From the NCBI GenBank assembly GCA_016703545.1, contig JADJBX010000005.1, positions 248,001 through 312,000 on the forward strand: 64,000 nucleotides of DNA, read 5' to 3'. The notes under the pieces were generated by a model that did not search any database, had not been told where the DNA came from, and worked only from the letters and a program-made list of their open reading frames with translations. This DNA comes from Candidatus Amarobacillus elongatus. Its GTDB lineage: Bacteria > Chloroflexota > Dehalococcoidia > Tepidiformales > Tepidiformaceae. The position numbers and the translations under genes are program-made. Below are positions 35,018 to 44,322 of the stretch, piece by piece (the stretch's first letter is position 1; each line of letters starts with the position of its first letter).

Positions 35018-35829
35018 ATGCCCGCTGAGTACCAGATCACCGCGTTCCTCGATAACGAGGACAGCCCGGACATCATGAACCCGATCCATTCGACCGCGGT
35101 GGCCGCGACGTATGGGTACAAGGCGCCGCTCGTGGGCGGCGTGACCGTGTACGGCTGGGGCGCGCGCCCGATCATGGCCGTGCTCGGCGACGCCTGGCTG
35201 GAGGATGGCTGGGTGGACGTGAGCTTCCGGAGGCCCGTGTTCCCCGGGGACGTGCTGACGATTTCGGCGACGGAAGAGGGCGATGGAGCGCGGCTGGCGT
35301 GGACGAACCAGGCCGGGGCCGCGTGCATCGAAGGACGGCCGGGCGTGGAGCGGCGCCGTGGCTGGGCGAAATCGCGGTGCCGGGGCGGCGGCGTGCCGAG
35401 CCCGCCTCGGAGACGCTGCCGCACCTGACGATGGAGAACGCGCCCATCGGCGAGGAGCTTCGCCCGTGCGCCTTCCCGTACCCGATGAGCGAGGCCGAGG
35501 AGTACGCGCGCGACCACCAGCGGGACCACAATGCGCCGTGGGTGGGCGAAGGCGCGCGGATTCACCCCGGGTGGCTGGCGGGGCGGATGACCCGCTTCCT
35601 GCACCACAACTACGAGTACGGCCCCTCGATTCACGCGCGTTCCCAGATCCAGCACCTGGCGCCGCTGCTGGCGGGGCAGACGATCACGGTGGCGGGCTCG
35701 ATCGAGCAGGTGTACGAGCGGAAGGGGCACCACTACGCGATCGTCGACGGGCTGGTGCTCGACGAAGGCGGCCGGGAGATCGGACGGATGCGGCACACGA
35801 CCGCGTTCCACCTGGCCCGCCGGGACTAG
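35018..35829 (+). CDS. MaoC-like dehydratase / hotdog-fold protein (frameshifted)
   Basis: About 270 aa across two frames. The first half (MPAEYQITAFLDNED to about 35340) and the second half (WLGEIAVPGR to HLARRD) are both hotdog-like with one break between 35330 and 35352. The first has HSTAVAATYGYKAPLVGGVTVYGW, like the dehydratase motif of MaoC proteins; the second has a fragment ARIHPGWLAGRMTRFLHHNY of the same kind. The arrangement resembles a double-hotdog thioesterase or hydratase acting on acyl-CoA. An acyl-CoA dehydrogenase gene is close by. TAGAAT near 35001 may be its -10. Confidence 0.72.
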
Positions 35830-35856
35830 GCACTCACTCGCAAGAGGTCCGCATGC

Positions 35857-35883
35857 GCGGGGCGCCCCGGTGGGGCGCCCCGC
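35857..35883. terminator. Bidirectional GC hairpin
   Basis: A perfect 12-bp stem (35857-35868 with 35872-35883) and 3-nt loop lie between the convergent MaoC-like and aminotransferase genes. There is no T-run on either side. Its place between convergent genes suggests a shared transcript end. Confidence 0.6.
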
Positions 35884-35892
35884 TTCCGCGCG

Positions 35893-37074
35893 TTAGTTCG
35901 AAAGGCGTGCTTCGGCGGCGGAGATGGCGCCGCGGACGTCGGCCTTGAAGCCCTGTTCGCGCAGAATCCGGCCGAGCGACGAGAGGCAGAGGAGCACGTT
36001 GCCGGGGCTGCTGGATTCGCCCATGAGACCGATGCGCCACACCTTCGCACGCAGGTCGCCGAGGCCGCCGCCGACTTCGATGCCATGCCGCCTGAGGAGC
36101 GCGCCGCGGACCTCGGCGTCGTTCACACCCTCGGGGATGCGGACCGTGGTGAGGACCGGGAGGCGATAGCCGGCGTCGGCGTGAAGGGCGAGGCCCATGG
36201 CCTCGAGGCCAAGCTGGAGCGCGCGGCCGTTCTGCTCGTGGCGCGCCCAACGGGCTTCGAGCCCCTCTTCGAGCACCAAGGCGAGCGCTTCGTGCAGGGC
36301 ATAGACCATGGAGATTGGCGCCGTGTGGTGGTAGGTGCGGGTGTCGCTCCAGTACGCCTCGAGCAGCTGCATATCGAGGTACCAGGAGTTGCTCGGGACT
36401 TCGCGCGCCTTGATCGCGTCCCAGCCGGCGGGGGAGATGGTGATGGGGGCGACGCCGGGAGGGGCCGAGAGGCACTTCTGCGTGCCGGAGTACACCGCAT
36501 CGGCGCCCCACGCGTCGGCCTCCACGGGGACGCCCCCGAGGGAGGTGACGCAGTCCACGAGGAGGAGCGCGCCGTTCTCCTTCGCCACCTTCGCGATCGG
36601 CTCGACAGGGGTCTGGACGCCCGTCGAGGTCTCGGCATGGACCATGGTGACGAGCTTCACGGGGCCGCCCGCGGCACGCACGGCGGCCTCGATCGCGGCG
36701 GGATCGACGGGCGACCCCCACGGCGCGTTCACGCGTGTGACGACGCCGCCGGCGCGCTCGGCCATCTGCGCGATGCGCTCGCCAAAGTAGCCGCAGATGC
36801 CGGTGACGACGCGGTCGCCGGGAGCGACGAGGTTCATGACGGCGGCTTCCATGCCGCTGGTCCCCGTGCCCGGGGTGGCGAGGGTGACCTGGTTGTTGGT
36901 GCGAAGAACCTGCCGGAGCATGTCGCGGCAGTCGTCCATGATGCGCAGGAACTCGGGGTCGAGGTGGCCGAGGAGGGGTGCGGTCATGGCGCGGAGGACG
37001 CGGGGGTTCGCGCCGCTGGGGCCGGGGCCCATGAGCACGCGCGTTGGCGGATTGAAGGCAGGCGTCGCAGTCAT
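35893..37074 (-). CDS. Alanine-glyoxylate / serine-pyruvate type aminotransferase
   Basis: 393 aa class V PLP aminotransferase. The N-terminus has VLMGPGPSGANPRVL. The PLP lysine is in YSGTQKCLSAPPG, the cofactor Asp in LLLVDCVTSLGG, and GTGTSGMEAAV lies in the phosphate region. Relatives use alanine, serine or ureidoglycine as donor and glyoxylate as acceptor; substrate cannot be fixed here. ATG 37074 is 6 nt behind TAGGAT (leaderless) and divergent from the acyl-CoA dehydrogenase. Confidence 0.92.
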   Translation of the reverse strand: MTATPAFNPPTRVLMGPGPSGANPRVLRAMTAPLLGHLDPEFLRIMDDCRDMLRQVLRTNNQVTLATPGTGTSGMEAAVMNLVAPGDRVVTGICGYFGERIAQMAERAGGVVTRVNAPWGSPVDPAAIEAAVRAAGGPVKLVTMVHAETSTGVQTPVEPIAKVAKENGALLLVDCVTSLGGVPVEADAWGADAVYSGTQKCLSAPPGVAPITISPAGWDAIKAREVPSNSWYLDMQLLEAYWSDTRTYHHTAPISMVYALHEALALVLEEGLEARWARHEQNGRALQLGLEAMGLALHADAGYRLPVLTTVRIPEGVNDAEVRGALLRRHGIEVGGGLGDLRAKVWRIGLMGESSSPGNVLLCLSSLGRILREQGFKADVRGAISAAEARLSN

Positions 37075-37135
37075 GCCGGTATCCTACGTCGCCACATGAA
37101 TGCGGTCGCGATCGTGGCGAGGGTAGGATGGCGCG
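37075..37135. promoter_or_regulatory. Divergent leaderless promoter pair
   Basis: In this 61-bp gap TAGGAT occurs on both strands: on the minus strand (37081-37086) 6 nt before the aminotransferase ATG and on the plus strand (37124-37129) 6 nt before the GTG of the dehydrogenase. Neither start has a ribosome-binding site. This is the clearest example of the leaderless pattern in the window. Confidence 0.72.
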
Positions 37136-38302
37136 GTGAGTGACATCGATTGGGCGGCCCGGGCACGCGCTCTCGCGGCGCGCTTCGCCGAGCGATCCGA
37201 ACGGCACGACCGCGAAGGTTCGTTCCCCTTCGAGAACTTCGAGGAGCTGCGCGAGGCCGGGTTCATGCGGCTCACGGTGCCGCGCGCGCACGGGGGGTAC
37301 GAAGCGCCGCTGAGCACGTTCGTGGCCGTACAGGAGGCGCTGGGGGCCGGCGATGGGTCAACCGCGCTCGCCTTCATGATGCACACGAAGCTGTTCGGGC
37401 AGCAGCGCGACGGGCGCAGCTACCCGGACGAGTGGTACACGGAGTTCTGCCGCGGCGCGGTCGAGCACGGCTGGATGGCGAACACGGTCGCGACGGAGGA
37501 GGGGCTGGGCAGCCCCTCGGGCGGCGGTCTGCCCGACACGGTGGCGCGCGAGGCCGACGGTGGGTGGGTGCTCGACGGCCGCAAGACGTTCACGACGCTC
37601 GCGCCGGTGCTGCGCTATTTCATCGTGCTCGCGCGCATCGACGGGACCGCGGGGGAGCCGCCGGACCTCGCGAACTTCGTGATCTACCGCGACGACCCCG
37701 GTGCGAGGGTGGTCGAGACGTGGGATTCGCTGGGAATGCGGGCGACGGGGAGCCACGACTTCGTGCTCGAAGGGTGCCGGTTGCCCGCCGGCCGCCTGCT
37801 CACCCGGCGGCGGATCGACGAGCCGGACCCGAAGTCGGCGGCGGGGACGGCGTGGTTCGCGCTGGGGCTGGCGGCGACGGTGATCGGGGTGGCGCAGGCG
37901 GCACGGGAGTACGCCGTGGGGTTCGCGCGCGAACGCACCCCCAACAGCGCCCGCACCATTTCGGCATACCCGGGCGTGCGGGAGCGGGTGGCGCGCATCG
38001 AGCTGCTGTTGCAGCGCAGCCGCGCCGAGGTGGCCGACGCCGTGCGGGCGTGGGAGGGGCGCGCGACGGCGATTGCGGTTGGCATGGCGCCGCTGGAACG
38101 GATCGCGGTGGCGAAGGTGGATACGGTGAACAGCTGCATCGAAGCCGTGGAGCTGGCGATGCGGGTGGTGGGCGGGGTGAGTCTGCAGAAGTCGCGGCCG
38201 ATCGAGCGGTACTGGCGCGATGTGCGGGCGCCCCTGCACAACCCGCCCCTGGAGGACCGCGCGCTGGAATGGCTGGCGCGGGCGGCACTGGGAGGCGGCT
38301 AA
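37136..38302 (+). CDS. Acyl-CoA dehydrogenase family protein
   Basis: 388 aa flavoprotein of the acyl-CoA dehydrogenase superfamily. It contains the N-terminal helical domain (FENFEELREAGF, then VPRAHGGYEAPLS), the middle beta-domain with a FAD-contacting segment (LDGRKTFTT) and WDSLGMRATGSHDF, and the C-terminal bundle ending with RYWRDVRAP. The pattern is near the desulfurisation/hydroxylase-like DszC branch, so true acyl-CoA substrates are not certain. GTG start 6 nt behind TAGGAT. Confidence 0.88.
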   Translation: MSDIDWAARARALAARFAERSERHDREGSFPFENFEELREAGFMRLTVPRAHGGYEAPLSTFVAVQEALGAGDGSTALAFMMHTKLFGQQRDGRSYPDEWYTEFCRGAVEHGWMANTVATEEGLGSPSGGGLPDTVAREADGGWVLDGRKTFTTLAPVLRYFIVLARIDGTAGEPPDLANFVIYRDDPGARVVETWDSLGMRATGSHDFVLEGCRLPAGRLLTRRRIDEPDPKSAAGTAWFALGLAATVIGVAQAAREYAVGFARERTPNSARTISAYPGVRERVARIELLLQRSRAEVADAVRAWEGRATAIAVGMAPLERIAVAKVDTVNSCIEAVELAMRVVGGVSLQKSRPIERYWRDVRAPLHNPPLEDRALEWLARAALGGG

Positions 38303-38444
38303 GGGAACCACCCCGTGCCTTCCCAAGGGGATGTGGGAGCTACCAATACGGGAATCACCCTACGCGCTCGGCACCCGGATGGGACGATCGTCGAATGACC
38401 GGGAGCGGGTATTCGACCCGGATCGGGCCGTGGGAGGCACGCGC

Positions 38445-40457
38445 ATGAACTGGATGAGGAGCCTTGGGCTTCGGTGGAAGATCCTGGCTGGCTTCGGGGC
38501 GGTGCTGGCGATGACGGCCGTGATCGGGATGGTGGCGCTGCGGGAACTCGACGCGGCGGCGGAACGCACCGAACTGCTGTACGTGGTCGATGCCGGCGGC
38601 ATCGAGTTCACGATGGGAGCGAGCGACCGCCTCAACGGGGCGGCGATGGCCGAAGTGTTGGCGGCGACGACGACGGACGCCTCCCAGCGCGCGAAGCTCC
38701 TCGGCGAAGCGCGGGACTGGATCGCGGCGGCCGAGGGGTACATGGCGGAGTACGAATCGACGATCGTCGCGCCCGAGGACCGGGCGAACTACAACGCGCT
38801 GCGGCCCGTGCTCAATGCCGTGCTCGCCGATCACGCGGCGAACATCCAGTCGATCGAGAGCGGCAAGGTGGACGCCGCGCTCGCCGCGGGAAACATCTCG
38901 GAGGCGCTGGCGGGGACAAAGAAGCTCGCGGCCGACACGTCGACCCTCGCGCCGCACTTCGAAAAGCTCATCACGTACAACCTCGAGGGGGCTCGGGCGC
39001 GCAACGATTCGAGCCAGGCCGCGGCGAGCGCCACGCGCCGCCTGATCCTCACGGTGTCGGCCGGGGCCGTTGTCCTGGGCTTTGGGATCGCGTGGTTCAT
39101 CGCGCGGAGCGTGGCCGGGCGGCTGCGGCGCATGGTCAGGACGACGGACCAGGTGGGCGCGCAGATGGCGGCGCTGTCGCATGGTATGACCGCGTTCGCG
39201 GAGGGCGACCTGACGGCGGAAGTGCCCGTGCTCGTGACCGCCACGGAGGTCCGCGGCGGGGACGAAGTGGGGCAGGCGTCGCAGGCGCTGGACCGCGCCA
39301 TCGGCGCGATCGTGACCACCGTCGAGAAGTATGACCTCGCGCGCGAAGGCCTCCGCGACATGGTCGTGGGCTTGCAGGAGTCGGCGCGCGGACTGCTGGA
39401 CGACGCGGCGCAGCTGGGCGAGTCGAGCGGCCAGATGGCGGCGGCGACTGGCCAGATCGCGGCCGCCATCTCGGACGTCACGCGCTCCGCGGTGACGCTG
39501 GCCGACCTTTCGCAGGGTTCGGTGAAGGCAATCGAGGAGGTCACGCTGGGGACCGGGCAGGTGGCGGCGGCGGCCGAGACGAACGCTTCGGCGGCGGCAG
39601 GATCGCGGGACGAAGCGGGCGCGATCGGCGGGCGGATCGAGGCGCTGCTGGGCACATCGCGACAGATGGCGGAATCCGCGGAGGTCTCGCACCAGGCAGC
39701 ACGGCAGGGCCAGGAGTCGGTGCTCGCGGCCTCGTCCTCGATGGAGGTGATCTCGGCGGCGGTGGCGCGTGCGAGCGAGTCCGTGAACCGGCTCGGCGCC
39801 TACGGCCAGCAGATCGGGGAGATCGTTCGCACGATCGACGAAATCGCGTCGCAGACGAACCTGCTCGCGCTCAACGCCGCGATTGAGGCGGCGCGCGCGG
39901 GGGAGCAGGGCCGCGGGTTCGCCGTCGTGGCCGAAAACGTGCGCAGCCTCGCGGAGCGTTCAAGCGGCGCGACGCGGGAGATTGCGGGGCTCATCGCGAT
40001 GGTCCAGGACGGGACGCGCGAAGCCGTGGAGGCGATGGCGCAGGGCGTCAACGACGTCTCGGCGGGCCGTGCGATCGCCGACGAGGCGGGCCGCACACTT
40101 GGCGCGATCATCGAAGCCGTGAGCGTCGCAGCCGAACGCACGGCGGCCATCACCGGGGAGATCCAGGGGCTGGCGGCGGGGGCCGAGCGGATCGTGACGA
40201 TGGCGGGCACGATTGCGATCTCGGCCGAGCGCTCGGCGGGGGACGCGAAGCAGATGGCGGACGCGACGGCGCGCGTGAGCGACGCCGTGTTCCAGGTCTC
40301 GTCCACGAGCGAGGAGACGTCCGCCTCGGCGGAGGAGGTGTCGGCGTCGACGGAGGAGCTTTCCGCGCAATCGCAGGAGCTGGCGGCGACGGCGGACCAC
40401 CTCCGCGGGCTGGCGACGGAACTGGGGCGCGCGGCGGCACGATTCCGGATCGCCTGA
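38445..40457 (+). CDS. Methyl-accepting chemotaxis protein
   Basis: 670 aa. The order is a membrane helix (about 10-32), an external helical sensing domain (33-197) with no recognised ligand motif, a second helix (198-220), HAMP (220-275) and a long cytoplasmic signalling coiled coil. The highly conserved hairpin tip (EIVRTIDEIASQTNLLALNA, then GEQGRGFAVVAENVR) is at about residues 458-510. GGAGG is 8 nt before ATG 38445. No C-terminal CheR/CheB tether pentapeptide and no che genes are in the window, so it must act with a system elsewhere. Confidence 0.92.
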   Translation: MNWMRSLGLRWKILAGFGAVLAMTAVIGMVALRELDAAAERTELLYVVDAGGIEFTMGASDRLNGAAMAEVLAATTTDASQRAKLLGEARDWIAAAEGYMAEYESTIVAPEDRANYNALRPVLNAVLADHAANIQSIESGKVDAALAAGNISEALAGTKKLAADTSTLAPHFEKLITYNLEGARARNDSSQAAASATRRLILTVSAGAVVLGFGIAWFIARSVAGRLRRMVRTTDQVGAQMAALSHGMTAFAEGDLTAEVPVLVTATEVRGGDEVGQASQALDRAIGAIVTTVEKYDLAREGLRDMVVGLQESARGLLDDAAQLGESSGQMAAATGQIAAAISDVTRSAVTLADLSQGSVKAIEEVTLGTGQVAAAAETNASAAAGSRDEAGAIGGRIEALLGTSRQMAESAEVSHQAARQGQESVLAASSSMEVISAAVARASESVNRLGAYGQQIGEIVRTIDEIASQTNLLALNAAIEAARAGEQGRGFAVVAENVRSLAERSSGATREIAGLIAMVQDGTREAVEAMAQGVNDVSAGRAIADEAGRTLGAIIEAVSVAAERTAAITGEIQGLAAGAERIVTMAGTIAISAERSAGDAKQMADATARVSDAVFQVSSTSEETSASAEEVSASTEELSAQSQELAATADHLRGLATELGRAAARFRIA

Positions 40458-40480
40458 CGCGTCCCGGCGAGCGCGCCGGT

Positions 40481-40771
40481 TCAGGCGCGAACGGTGAAAT
40501 CGGCGCCGGCGGGCGGCGGAACGAGGGCGTGGGCCTCGAAGGTGGCGACGTAGCTGCCTCCGGGGCCTTCGCGCATGGCGAGCGCGAGTTCATCGAGGGC
40601 GGGGCCGGGGCCGCCGGCCACGGCCTCGACGGAGCGGCCATCGGGGAGGTTGCGCACGTAGCCAGTGAGGCCGAGGGCACGCGCGCGGGCCTGCACGAAC
40701 AGGCGGAAGCCGACGCCCTGCACGCGGCCTGTGACGACGAAGCGCCGCCCTTCGACGGGGCCGGGGGTCAC
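40481..40771 (-). CDS. acyP: Acylphosphatase
   Basis: 96 aa. It hydrolyses acylphosphates. The N-terminal V-GRVQGVGFR motif holds the phosphate-binding Arg, and GYVRNLPDGRSVE has the catalytic Asn. GTG start at 40771, 3 nt after the transglutaminase-like gene, so it is probably the last gene of the moxR operon. It converges on the chemoreceptor gene with 23 nt between stops. Confidence 0.92.
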   Translation of the reverse strand: MTPGPVEGRRFVVTGRVQGVGFRLFVQARARALGLTGYVRNLPDGRSVEAVAGGPGPALDELALAMREGPGGSYVATFEAHALVPPPAGADFTVRA

Positions 40772-40774
40772 GGC

Positions 40775-43081
40775 CTACCGCTTGCGGCGGCGGGTGCGGG
40801 CGCCGGCCGGATCGTCCTGCTTGCGGCGGAAGACACGGGACCAGAGGGCGTTACGCAGCCGCCTGTACGCGCTGGCGGCGTCGTCATCGGCGATGCGCTG
40901 GGCCTCGGGGCGGCCGTAGCGCGCTTCCTCGTACGCCGCCGCGAGGCGCGACGCCTCGCCGGGAACGGCGACCGCTTCACCGACGCGCCGGGACCACTCG
41001 CGCGGGGTCTCGGCGGGGCGGCTGCCGAGACCGGCCCAGCCCGCCAGGCGCTGGGTCTTCGCCCAAAGGCGGGCGCGGCCTTCGAGGCCGCCCATGCCGA
41101 AGTTCCAGGCGAAGCGGCTCCCAAGGAGCCCAACGGCGGCAACCGCGAGCAGGGCGAGGAGCGAGTAGATGAGCGTCCACGGGAGTTCGCGCTTCTCCAA
41201 CGGGTCCTGCTGCAGGGCGGCGACGGCGGCGCTGACGTCGGGCTCGGTGAGGTCGCCCGCGAAGAGGTCGTCGAAGCCGCCGGTGTCGAGGATGCCGTCG
41301 GTGTCGGGGGTGGCGGTGCCCGCGAAATTGCTGTTGGCGCCACCGGCGGCGCGGTCCGGCGTGGGGTTGAAGGTGACCCAACCGTACGTCGGGAAGAAGA
41401 CCTCGACCCAGCTGTAGGCATCGTCCTTGCGGACGATGTAGGTCGTCTCGTTCACCTCATCGGGGTCGAGGACGTAGCCGACGGCGAGGCGCGCGGGGAT
41501 GCCCTGGGACCGGAGCATCACCACCATCGCCGTGGCGTGGAAGTCGAAGTACCCCTGCTTGAGGTCGAACAGGAACCAATCGACGGCGTCGCGGCCGACG
41601 GGGGCGGCGGGCACATCGAGGCTGTAGGGGAATTCGCGCAGGTAGGCTTCGATGGCGACGGCCTGCACGTAGGCGGGCGTGGCGCCGCCGAGGGTGCGGG
41701 CTTCGGCGCGCACCCGCTCGGGGAGGTTCTTGGGAAGCTGCAGGTAGCGGTCCGTGACCCACTGGGGGTAGTTCGTGCCAGCGGAGACGAGATCCTGCGC
41801 GGTGGCGACACTCTCGGAGCCGATGGTGTTGTAGGTCTCGCCGTTCTTCAGCGTCTTGCGGGAGAGGAGCTGCTCGATATCGCCGCGGAAGCCGCCGGGG
41901 GTTTCGATGCGCGCGTCCTTGTTCGTGCCGAGCGGCATGCCGGCGGTGAGCAGGCTCGTTTCGCCGTCCCGGACGGTGACCTGGAGGGTGGCGAGGTTGC
42001 GCTTCTGGTACTGGGCGACATCGGGCGAAGCGGCCAGGGCGCCGCCGTCGACACGCTCGGAGTCGCGCTCGGTGGAGCGCCAGCCGACGCCGGTGTAGGT
42101 GTCGTAGCTGGTGGCGCGAACGAGGCCCGGGGAGCCCGACTTCACCTCCGCGAGCGTCTTCGTGCCGAGCTTCACGTTGCCCTTGATGGGGAGGAGGCTG
42201 CCGAAGCTGTGGAGGCGGGCGCCCTTGCGGGAATCGACGTTGCTGAAGAGGCGGCCGAAGGTCTCGTCGTGGCCGGTGAAGGGGCTGACGACGGCATCGT
42301 AGGCGCCTTCGAAGGCGGCGGCCTGCTTCCCGAGCGGCACGAGCCACGCGGCGATGATGAGCGCCATGGTGACGGTCACCGTGAGCTGGATGGCGGAGAG
42401 GCTGATGAATTCGGGGTAATCGACGCCCTGCCGGCGCCAGCGCGCCTGGTTCCGCTGGAGGTGCATGCGCGCGATGAGGACGATGGCGCCGAAGAGGAAG
42501 AAGAGGAAGGAAGCGCTATCGTTCCCGCGCTGGAAGCCGAGGTTCGCGAGGATGACGAGCCCGCCCGGCAGCACCGCCACCCACGGCGTATGCCAGCGGT
42601 AGATGGAGTAGGCGGCAAGGTACGCCGTGACGTAGACGATGGAGTGCACGAGGAAGACGAACGGCAGGTTGTCGTTGCTGATCTCGTTCGCGCGAACGAC
42701 GATCCACCACTCGTTCATGCGGGCCTGGGTGTCAGAGAGGCGTTCGGAGAGGGTGGCGCCATCGGCGTAGGCCTGCACGCCGAGGATGACGACGCCGAGG
42801 CCGAGGGCGATCGCGAGCGGGTGGCTGAGCAGCCCCGTGACGCGGATGCGCGCGGCGGCCATGCCGATGAGCAGCCCGGCGACGGAGGTGGGGAAGACCG
42901 AGGGCATATCCCGCACCCAGCGGGCGTGTTCGATGGAGTAGGCGACGGAGAGGAAGCAGACGACGGCGGCGGCGAGCGTGAGCCAATCTTCCCAGCTCAT
43001 GACGACGCGGGGCGCGGAGACGGCGGCGCTGCCGATGCGCTGGCCCGTCGACCGGTTCATGGGAACGTTCATCCCTGCCAT
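40775..43081 (-). CDS. TgpA-type transglutaminase-like membrane protein, apparently inactive
   Basis: 768 aa. The N-terminal half has about six membrane helices and the external part a transglutaminase-like core, followed by one more helix (WTLIYSLLALLAVAAVGLLG) and a cytoplasmic tail. In the core, the catalytic Cys, His and Asp are replaced: GYC becomes GYFDFHATAM, HAW becomes AYSWVEV, and DPT becomes NPTP. It overlaps the DUF58 gene by 13 nt (MAGMNVPMNR start; the second ATG gives a smaller overlap). The operon moxR-DUF58-tgpA is widespread and linked to envelope maturation; here the last protein likely binds rather than cleaves. Confidence 0.88.
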   Translation of the reverse strand: MAGMNVPMNRSTGQRIGSAAVSAPRVVMSWEDWLTLAAAVVCFLSVAYSIEHARWVRDMPSVFPTSVAGLLIGMAAARIRVTGLLSHPLAIALGLGVVILGVQAYADGATLSERLSDTQARMNEWWIVVRANEISNDNLPFVFLVHSIVYVTAYLAAYSIYRWHTPWVAVLPGGLVILANLGFQRGNDSASFLFFLFGAIVLIARMHLQRNQARWRRQGVDYPEFISLSAIQLTVTVTMALIIAAWLVPLGKQAAAFEGAYDAVVSPFTGHDETFGRLFSNVDSRKGARLHSFGSLLPIKGNVKLGTKTLAEVKSGSPGLVRATSYDTYTGVGWRSTERDSERVDGGALAASPDVAQYQKRNLATLQVTVRDGETSLLTAGMPLGTNKDARIETPGGFRGDIEQLLSRKTLKNGETYNTIGSESVATAQDLVSAGTNYPQWVTDRYLQLPKNLPERVRAEARTLGGATPAYVQAVAIEAYLREFPYSLDVPAAPVGRDAVDWFLFDLKQGYFDFHATAMVVMLRSQGIPARLAVGYVLDPDEVNETTYIVRKDDAYSWVEVFFPTYGWVTFNPTPDRAAGGANSNFAGTATPDTDGILDTGGFDDLFAGDLTEPDVSAAVAALQQDPLEKRELPWTLIYSLLALLAVAAVGLLGSRFAWNFGMGGLEGRARLWAKTQRLAGWAGLGSRPAETPREWSRRVGEAVAVPGEASRLAAAYEEARYGRPEAQRIADDDAASAYRRLRNALWSRVFRRKQDDPAGARTRRRKR

Positions 43082-44316
43082 ACAGCCGCACCTCCCGAGG
43101 GACTCAGCGCGAGACCCAGGTCATCGCCGCGGCGGACGACGTAGGTCGGGATATCGCTGGCGGTCAGCTCCCCATACATCATGAGGGGAGAGGAGCCGCC
43201 GCCGAAACTGGATGGGTCGATGAGAACGGTGGCAGCGCGCACACCGCGCTGGGTGAGCGACTGGATCGCGGTGAGCCACGAATCATCGGTGGAGCTGGTA
43301 ACGATGACGAGCGTCGTATGGCGGCCGAATCGGCGCTGCTCTTCGTAAAGGATGTTGCCGAGGGGTGCATCGCCGACGGCACGGACGGTGGCGAGGGTCT
43401 CGAGAACGCGTGTCATCTGCTGGCCACCGCGTTCCGGCTCGACGATGCGGAGGTCGCGGCCGAAGGTGATGACGCCAACGGAACGGTTCTGCACGAGGTA
43501 ATGGCGGGCGACGGAGGCGGCGACGCGAACGCCATACTCCTCGGTGCTCTCATCGCCGGAGCCGGCGTGGACGCGGCGTTCGAGGTCGAGGATGACCCAG
43601 ATATCGCTCGCGGGGTCGAGTTCGAACGTCTTCACCATGAGCTCGCCGGTGCGGGCGGTGCTGCGCCAGTGGATGCGGTTGTAGGCGTCGCCGGGGGCGT
43701 ACTGGCGGACGCCGCTGGCGTTGGGGGTGACGTAGTGGGTGCGGCGGCGGAAGCGGCCCTCGCCGGGGAGGTTCGCGGGCGGCGCCTGGAAGTGGGGCAG
43801 ATCGAAGACGGGCGGGTAGACGAGGATCTGCTCGCGGCCGCCGAATTCGCGCACCCGCCGGAAGAGGCCGAAGGGATCGGAGCTGACGACACGCACCGGG
43901 CCCCAGTCGTAGAGGCCACGGCGGACGAGCGGCGTGTTCACCACCCAGTTGCGCGAGCGCCGGGGCGGGACGACGACGACGCGCCGGGAGCGATGGCCGG
44001 GCATGTCGCTGGGGTCCTCGACTTCGAGCCAGAGCTTGGGCAGCCAGAAGCGATTCCGGATCTCGATGATCTCCTGCGCTTCCTGGCCGACCTGGGCGCG
44101 GTCGGTGCGGCGTTCGGCCTCGACTTCGAGGTGCATGGTGTTATAGCGCGCAATGATCCAGGCGACGGGGATGGCGAGGCCGAGGACGTAGGTCAGGCGG
44201 AAGAGCAGCCAGAAGCCGGTCCCCATGGCGACGAACGCGGCCACCGAGAGCAGCACGACAAAGAGCGTGAGCGTCCGGCGATCGGTCGCGAGCGAGGCCC
44301 GGATGAACCGGCGCAC
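43069..44316 (-). CDS. DUF58 domain membrane protein
   Basis: 415 aa. Two N-terminal membrane helices (about 17-57) precede a beta-rich section and a C-terminal vWA-like DUF58 domain. The family marker YAPGDAYNRIHWRSTARTG is present, and the later IWVILDLERR strand has the metal-site region. DUF58 proteins work with MoxR ATPases. It begins 6 nt after moxR and overlaps the next gene. Confidence 0.92.
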   Translation of the reverse strand: MRRFIRASLATDRRTLTLFVVLLSVAAFVAMGTGFWLLFRLTYVLGLAIPVAWIIARYNTMHLEVEAERRTDRAQVGQEAQEIIEIRNRFWLPKLWLEVEDPSDMPGHRSRRVVVVPPRRSRNWVVNTPLVRRGLYDWGPVRVVSSDPFGLFRRVREFGGREQILVYPPVFDLPHFQAPPANLPGEGRFRRRTHYVTPNASGVRQYAPGDAYNRIHWRSTARTGELMVKTFELDPASDIWVILDLERRVHAGSGDESTEEYGVRVAASVARHYLVQNRSVGVITFGRDLRIVEPERGGQQMTRVLETLATVRAVGDAPLGNILYEEQRRFGRHTTLVIVTSSTDDSWLTAIQSLTQRGVRAATVLIDPSSFGGGSSPLMMYGELTASDIPTYVVRRGDDLGLALSPSGGAAVWQG

Positions 44317-44322
44317 GGGGGG

